Part shown: positions 59,489-64,000 of the stretch, one piece after another
Layout of the letters: every line of letters begins with the position of its first letter
How positions within the stretch are numbered: the first letter of the stretch is position 1
Assembly (NCBI RefSeq): GCF_001542405.1
Contig: NZ_LNCD01000123.1
Coordinates: forward strand, 357,029-421,028
Length of the DNA: 64,000 nucleotides
Reading direction: 5' to 3'
Origin: Rhizobium altiplani
GTDB taxonomy: Bacteria; Pseudomonadota; Alphaproteobacteria; Rhizobiales; Rhizobiaceae
Program-made: the position numbers and the translations under genes
The notes under the pieces: model-generated
Seen by the model: only the letters and a program-made list of their open reading frames with translations
The model's database searches: none
What the model was told of the DNA's origin: nothing

Positions 59489-61834
59489 ATGGGTGTTGAA
59501 GGAATTGGTGCGCGCGTCGCACGAAAAGAAGACAAGCGGTTCCTGACCGGCAAGGGCCGTTACACGGACGACATGGTCGTGCCGGGCATGAAATTCGCCT
59601 ATTTCATCCGCAGTCCGCATGCGCATGCCAAGATCACGAGGATTGATGCCGCCTCGGCAAAGGCAATGCCGGGCGTTATCGACGTGCTTGATGGCAAGCA
59701 GTTGCTCGCTGACGGGATCGGCAACCTCATCTGCGGCTGGATGATCCATTCGAAGGATGGTTCGCCGATGAAGATGGGCGCCTGGCGCCCGCTGGCGGTG
59801 GAGACCGTTCGTTATGTCGGCGATGCCGTTGCCATCGTTGTCGCAGACTCGCTCGCCGAAGCGCGCGATGCCGCGGAAGCCGTCGTCATCGACTACGAGG
59901 AATTGCCTGTGGTCGTCGAGGCAGTCGAGGCGCTGAAACCAGGAGCGCCGCAACTTCATCCGGAAGCTCAGAATAACCTGATCTTCGACTGGCAGCTCGG
60001 CGATGGTGCGGCAACCGACAAGGCCATTTCCGAAGCGGCGCACGTCACGGAAATCGAGATCCACAACAACCGCCTGTCTCCCAATGCGATGGAGCCGCGC
60101 GCTGCGCTCGGTATCTATGACGCTGCCGAGGATCACTATACCTGCTACACGACCAGCCAGAACCCGCATGTCGCGCGCCTCGTGATGAGCGCGTTCTACA
60201 ATGTCGCGCCCGAGAACAAGCTTCGGGTGATCGCCCCAGATGTCGGCGGCGGCTTCGGCTCGAAGATCTACATCTATCCTGAGGAGATCGTTTGTCTCTG
60301 GGCTTCCAAGAAAACAGGCGTACCGGTGAAATGGAACTCCGATCGCACGGAGGCCTTCCTCACGGATGCGCATGGCCGCGACCACGTCTCCAAGGTCAAA
60401 ATGGCTTTCGACAGCGACCATCGCATCATCGGGCTGAAGGTCGACACCATCTGCAATCTCGGCGCCTATATGTCGCTGTTTTCGTCGGCGGTTCCGACCT
60501 ATCTCTACGCGACGCTGCTGTCAGGCCAATACGATATTCCGGCCATCCATGCCAACGTGCGGACGGTCTACACCAACACCGCGCCGGTTGACGCCTATCG
60601 TGGTGCCGGCCGTCCCGAGGCGACCTTCCTGCTTGAACGGACGATGGAAACGGCGGCCCGCGAGCTTGGTATTTCGCCCGCCGAGTTGCGGCGGAAGAAC
60701 TTCATCCGGGCCTTCCCGCATCAGACGCCTGTGATCATGAACTATGACGCGGGCGACTACGAAGCATCGCTCAATGCGGCGATGCAGGCGGCCGACTGGA
60801 ACGGCTTCCCGGCGCGCAAGGCCGAGGCTGCCAACCGCGGCCTGAAGCGCGGTCTCGGCATGAGCTGCTACATCGAGGCGTGCGGCATAGCGCCCTCGCA
60901 GGCGGTCGGATCGCTTGGTGCGGGCGTCGGCTTGTGGGAGTCGGCAGAGGTTCGCGTCAATGCGGTAGGCACGATAGAAGTGCTCACCGGGTCGCACAGC
61001 CACGGGCAGGGGCACGAGACGACATTCGCGCAGCTTGTGTCGGATCGTCTCGGCGTTCCGCTGGAGAGCGTGTCGATCGTGCATGGCGACACCGACAAGG
61101 TGCAGATGGGCATGGGCACCTACGGCTCGCGTTCAGGCGCTGTCGGCATGTCTGCTGTGGTCAAGGCGCTCGACAAGGTCGAAGCCAAGGCCAAGAAGAT
61201 CGCCGCCCATCTGATGGAAGCCGACGAAGGCGATATCGTCATCGAGAACGGTGAGGTGAAGGTTGCCGGTACAGACAAGAGCCTTCCCTGGTTCCAGGTG
61301 GCGCTGGCCGCCTACACCGCACACAACCTGCCGGGCGGCATGGAGCCGGGGCTGAAGGAAACTGCCTTCTACGACCCGTCCAACTTCACCTTCCCCGCCG
61401 GCTGCTACATCTGTGAAGTGGAAGTCGATCCGGAGACCGGCAAGACCGAGATCATCCAGTTTGTAGCCGCGGACGATTTCGGCAACATCATCAATCCGAT
61501 GATTGTCGAGGGCCAGGTGCATGGCGGTATTGCGCAGGGGATCGGTCAGGCCCTGCTCGAGGGCGTGCACTATGACGAGAACGGTCAGTTGTTGACGGCA
61601 AGTTTCATGGACTACGCCATGCCGCGCGCCGACGACTTGCCGTCGTTCAAGGTGTCGCATCAGGTAACGCCGTCCCCGAGCAATCCGCTCGGCATCAAGG
61701 GGTGCGGTGAGGCTGGCGCGATCGGGTCTCCGCCGGCACTCATCAATGCCATCACCGATGCTATCGGCAACAATATGCTGACGATGCCCGCCACACCACA
61801 GAAAGTGTGGATGGCAGCGCGCGCGGTTCATTGA
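59489..61834 (+). CDS. coxL: Molybdenum hydroxylase large subunit, form II CoxL
   Basis: The 781-residue protein belongs to the xanthine oxidase/CO dehydrogenase large-subunit family. The active-site loop is AYRGAGRPE at residues 369-377, the form II signature, not the AYRCSFR of genuine (form I) CO dehydrogenase. The catalytic Glu741 is in GCGEAGAIGSP. The gene order S-L-M also marks form II. The true substrate is therefore unknown; annotation as CO dehydrogenase would be overcalling. I chose the ATG at 59489 with GGGAGGA upstream; a frame-extending ATG lies at 59456. Confidence 0.92.
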   Translation: MGVEGIGARVARKEDKRFLTGKGRYTDDMVVPGMKFAYFIRSPHAHAKITRIDAASAKAMPGVIDVLDGKQLLADGIGNLICGWMIHSKDGSPMKMGAWRPLAVETVRYVGDAVAIVVADSLAEARDAAEAVVIDYEELPVVVEAVEALKPGAPQLHPEAQNNLIFDWQLGDGAATDKAISEAAHVTEIEIHNNRLSPNAMEPRAALGIYDAAEDHYTCYTTSQNPHVARLVMSAFYNVAPENKLRVIAPDVGGGFGSKIYIYPEEIVCLWASKKTGVPVKWNSDRTEAFLTDAHGRDHVSKVKMAFDSDHRIIGLKVDTICNLGAYMSLFSSAVPTYLYATLLSGQYDIPAIHANVRTVYTNTAPVDAYRGAGRPEATFLLERTMETAARELGISPAELRRKNFIRAFPHQTPVIMNYDAGDYEASLNAAMQAADWNGFPARKAEAANRGLKRGLGMSCYIEACGIAPSQAVGSLGAGVGLWESAEVRVNAVGTIEVLTGSHSHGQGHETTFAQLVSDRLGVPLESVSIVHGDTDKVQMGMGTYGSRSGAVGMSAVVKALDKVEAKAKKIAAHLMEADEGDIVIENGEVKVAGTDKSLPWFQVALAAYTAHNLPGGMEPGLKETAFYDPSNFTFPAGCYICEVEVDPETGKTEIIQFVAADDFGNIINPMIVEGQVHGGIAQGIGQALLEGVHYDENGQLLTASFMDYAMPRADDLPSFKVSHQVTPSPSNPLGIKGCGEAGAIGSPPALINAITDAIGNNMLTMPATPQKVWMAARAVH

Positions 61835-61846
61835 GGAGGAACGACG

Positions 61847-62644
61847 ATGTATCAGACCAACTATCACCGCGCGTCCTCGGTCGATGAAGCCGTCAGGATG
61901 ATTTCGGGAGCATCGGAAGGCAAATATGTCTCCGGCGGCATGACGCTCATACCGACGATGAAGCAGCGTCTCGCCGCGCCGAGTGACCTCGTCGATCTCA
62001 GGCATATTCCGGCGATGCAGGGAATCAAGGTCGATGGTCGCAAGGTGACCATCGGGGCGGCCACATCGCACGCCGAAGTCGCTGCATCAGCGGCTCTGCG
62101 TGCGATTTGTCCCGCCATCTGCGACCTCGCCGGCATGATCGGCGATCCGCATGTTCGTCATATGGGCACGATCGGCGGTTCGATCGCCAACAACGACCCC
62201 GCGGCGGACTATCCCTCGGCCATGTTGGCGCTGAATGCCAGCATCGTCACCAACAAGCGCGAGATTGCTGCTGACGATTTCTTTACCGGCTTGTTCGAGA
62301 CGGCCTTGGACGATGGCGAGCTGGTCACCGCGATCAATTTCGAGGCGCCCGAGAAAGCGGGCTATTCGAAGTTTCCAAATCCGGCATCGCGTTATGCGAT
62401 GGCGGGAGTCTTCGTTGCCAAAGGTGCCGGCGGCGTTCGGGTTGCCGTCACTGGGGCGGGAGCCAACGGCGTTTTCCGCGAAACCGCCATGGAAACCGCC
62501 CTCAACGCGAACTGGTCCGCCGGCTCGATCACTGGCATCGATGTCAATCCTGCCGGACTGATGTCGGATTTGCATGCGAGTGCGGAATACCGCGCCAACC
62601 TGATCAAAGTGATGGCCAAACGCGCCGTCGCCGAGGCCGGCTGA
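61847..62644 (+). CDS. coxM: Molybdenum hydroxylase FAD-binding medium subunit, CoxM-like
   Basis: The 265-residue protein passes electrons from the iron-sulfur subunit to the final acceptor through FAD. It shows the two FAD motifs, YVSGGMTLIPTMK (residues 27-39) and HMGTIGGSIANNDPAADYP, and a C-terminal CO_deh_flav_C-like domain. Length is slightly short but typical of this subunit. It starts 12 bases after coxL, and a hairpin follows. Confidence 0.92.
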   Translation: MYQTNYHRASSVDEAVRMISGASEGKYVSGGMTLIPTMKQRLAAPSDLVDLRHIPAMQGIKVDGRKVTIGAATSHAEVAASAALRAICPAICDLAGMIGDPHVRHMGTIGGSIANNDPAADYPSAMLALNASIVTNKREIAADDFFTGLFETALDDGELVTAINFEAPEKAGYSKFPNPASRYAMAGVFVAKGAGGVRVAVTGAGANGVFRETAMETALNANWSAGSITGIDVNPAGLMSDLHASAEYRANLIKVMAKRAVAEAG

Positions 62645-62657
62645 CACAAACGGTCGG

Positions 62658-62690
62658 ATCGCGAGGCGGCGTGTCTGCCTCGCGATTCTT
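62658..62690 (+). terminator. Probable terminator of coxSLM
   Basis: ATCGCGAGGC (62658-62667) / GCCTCGCGAT (62677-62686), a perfect 10-bp stem with a 9-base loop, starts 13 bases after coxM and is followed by TCTTC. The stem is strong but the T-run is imperfect. Confidence 0.65.
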
Positions 62691-62719
62691 CGCTGCGTCT
62701 GGCCAGAACGAGCTTTTTC

Positions 62720-62734
62720 GAATTAAAATAATTC
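62720..62734. promoter_or_regulatory. AT-rich inverted repeat upstream of hemA
   Basis: GAATT AAAAT AATTC is a 5-bp inverted repeat with a 5-base spacer, about 104 bases before the hemA start, in the only strongly AT-rich stretch of the gap. A TTGACG at 62784-62789 could be a -35, but no good -10 follows. hemA is regulated by iron, oxygen or heme in many bacteria; the site does not closely match FnrN/FixK or Irr consensus forms. Confidence 0.3.
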
Positions 62735-62837
62735 AAGGCTATGGGCCTTTTGCCGCAGTTGATGGTAAAGCGATGGCAAAGGGTTGACGTGCGTGCGTCG
62801 GTTGGCAACAAACGCTCGCACGACACTGGAGCATGAC

Positions 62838-64000
62838 ATGGATTTCGAAGCGTTTTTCAAAAGCGAGCTGGACGGGCTTCACAGCGAAGGCCGTTATCGC
62901 GTTTTTGCCGATCTTGAGCGTCACCGCGGCAGCTTTCCGCGCGCCACGCGACACACGGCGGACGGCCCGAAGGAAGTCACGGTCTGGTGCTCCAACGACT
63001 ATCTCGGCATGGGCCAGCACCCCAAGGTGGTCGAGGCGATGAAGAATGCCATCGATCACTGTGGCGCGGGTGCGGGAGGCACCCGGAATATCTCTGGCAC
63101 CACCCACTACCACGTTCTGCTCGAGCGCGAGCTGGCTGATCTTCACGGCAAGGAAGCGGCACTGATCTTCACCTCGGGCTACGTCTCCAACTGGGCGGCG
63201 CTCGGCACGCTTGGCGCCAAGATCCCCGGCCTCATCATCTTCTCCGACGCGCTGAACCATGCGTCGATGATTGAAGGCATTCGCTACGCCAAGTGCGAGA
63301 AGGTGATCTGGAAGCACAACGACATCCATGATCTCGAAGCCAAGCTGGCGGCTGCCGATCCGAAGGCGCCGAAGCTGATCGCCTTCGAATCGGTCTATTC
63401 GATGGATGGCGATATCGCCCCGATCAAGGAGATCTGTGACCTCGCCGACAAGTACGGCGCGATGACCTATCTCGACGAAGTGCATGCCGTCGGCATGTAC
63501 GGGCCGCGCGGCGGCGGCATTGCCGAACGCGAAGGGCTGATGGACCGCCTGACTGTCATCGAGGGCACGCTCGGCAAGGCGTTCGGCGTCATGGGCGGCT
63601 ATATCGCCGCCTCGACGGCGCTGTGCGACTTCATCCGCTCGTTTGCGTCTGGTTTTATCTTCACGACGGCGCTGCCGCCGGCGCTTGCTGCCGGTGCGGT
63701 TGCCTCGATCCAGCATCTGAAGGTCAGCCCGTTCGAGCGGGCACGCCACCAGGATCGGGTCCGCAAGCTGAGGGCGCTGCTCGATCAGCGCGGCATCCCG
63801 CATATGCCGAACCCGAGCCACATCGTGCCTGTCATGGTCGGCGATGCGGCCAAGTGCAAGTGGATCTCCGACCTGCTGCTCGACAATTGCGGTGTCTACG
63901 TGCAGCCGATCAACTACCCGACGGTGCCGAAGAAGACCGAGCGGCTGCGCATCACCCCGACGCCGCTGCACAGCGACACCGACATCGAACACCTCGTCGA
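62838..64000 (+). CDS. hemA: 5-aminolevulinate synthase, 3' end outside window
   Basis: HemA condenses glycine with succinyl-CoA to make 5-aminolevulinate, the first step of the C4 (Shemin) heme pathway of alphaproteobacteria. The frame is open from the ATG at 62838 to the window end, 387 residues of an expected about 405. It has the N-terminal FFKSELDGLHSEGRYRVFAD, the glycine-rich GAGAGGTRNISGTTHYH, TYLDEVHAVGMYG and the pyridoxal-phosphate Lys247 in EGTLGKAFGVMGGY. It uses succinyl-CoA from SucAB and feeds HemC/HemD, encoded at the other end of the window. Confidence 0.97.
   Translation, partial: MDFEAFFKSELDGLHSEGRYRVFADLERHRGSFPRATRHTADGPKEVTVWCSNDYLGMGQHPKVVEAMKNAIDHCGAGAGGTRNISGTTHYHVLLERELADLHGKEAALIFTSGYVSNWAALGTLGAKIPGLIIFSDALNHASMIEGIRYAKCEKVIWKHNDIHDLEAKLAAADPKAPKLIAFESVYSMDGDIAPIKEICDLADKYGAMTYLDEVHAVGMYGPRGGGIAEREGLMDRLTVIEGTLGKAFGVMGGYIAASTALCDFIRSFASGFIFTTALPPALAAGAVASIQHLKVSPFERARHQDRVRKLRALLDQRGIPHMPNPSHIVPVMVGDAAKCKWISDLLLDNCGVYVQPINYPTVPKKTERLRITPTPLHSDTDIEHLV

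Noticed and set aside
1..64000. tRNA, rRNA and insertion-sequence search by eye
   Set aside because: No T-loop GTTCRANYC segments with clover-leaf pairing, no rRNA blocks and no transposase frames or terminal repeats were recognised.

Overview
The window is GC-rich, densely coding chromosomal DNA from an alphaproteobacterium, most likely a member of the Rhizobiaceae (Ensifer/Rhizobium type). This is inferred from an F1-only ATP synthase operon (atpHAGDC, with no F0 genes beside it), the mdh-sucCDAB cluster, a C4-pathway 5-aminolevulinate synthase, a mitofilin-like gene after hemCD, and an Omp19/Inh-type lipoprotein. I cannot name a species. I found no rRNA or tRNA genes, insertion sequences, phage genes, CRISPR arrays or clear signs of recent transfer. 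Almost everything is core metabolism and housekeeping.

Layout. 1-2.8 kb: leftward hemC-hemD-mitofilin-like genes (heme synthesis). 2.9-6.4 kb: divergent tsaD-gpsA-YciI-EVE-methyltransferase run. 6.3-6.9 kb: leftward exported protein with a CtrA-like box. 7.2-10.6 kb: sdhCDAB with a clear terminator. 10.8-12.6 kb: outer-membrane lipoprotein and zapE. 12.7-24.1 kb: mdh-sucC-sucD-sucA-(YciI)-sucB-(exported protein)-(SDR)-(LysE)-lpdA, i.e. malate dehydrogenase, succinyl-CoA synthetase and the whole 2-oxoglutarate dehydrogenase complex with its E3. 24.1-31.7 kb: cytochrome b561, TraB/GumN protein, xerC, acyltransferase, AAA ATPase, priA and a small membrane protein. 32-37.1 kb: atpH-A-G-D, an unnamed 78-residue gene, then atpC. 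37.2-38.5 kb: soxR with its operator and an SDR. 38.7-45.8 kb: a LysR regulator and the NAD-dependent molybdenum formate dehydrogenase operon fdsGBA-fdhD-fdsD. 45.9-50.1 kb: orphan cheW, a glycerophosphodiesterase, rocD-arginase and a divergent Lrp/AsnC regulator. 50.1-58.7 kb: tamB-tamA and a glycine-zipper lipoprotein. 58.9-62.6 kb: a coxS-coxL-coxM (form II) molybdenum hydroxylase. 62.8-64 kb: the start of hemA.

Together the genes cover the TCA cycle from 2-oxoglutarate to oxaloacetate, ATP production, and both the first (hemA) and later (hemC, hemD) steps of heme synthesis, the first of which uses succinyl-CoA. Formate oxidation and arginine catabolism feed the same respiratory network.

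I did not find a convincing new multi-gene defence or mobile system. The observations most worth following are: (i) the small CPFCG-motif gene overlapping both atpD and atpC; (ii) seven in-register repeats of 106-107 residues inside an unusually long TamB; (iii) a perfect hairpin lodged between the Shine-Dalgarno and start codon of sucA; (iv) a near-perfect SoxR operator whose right arm also serves as the soxR ribosome binding site; (v) palindromes upstream of mdh and fdsG; and (vi) two convergent gene pairs that share stop codons in the palindrome CTAG.
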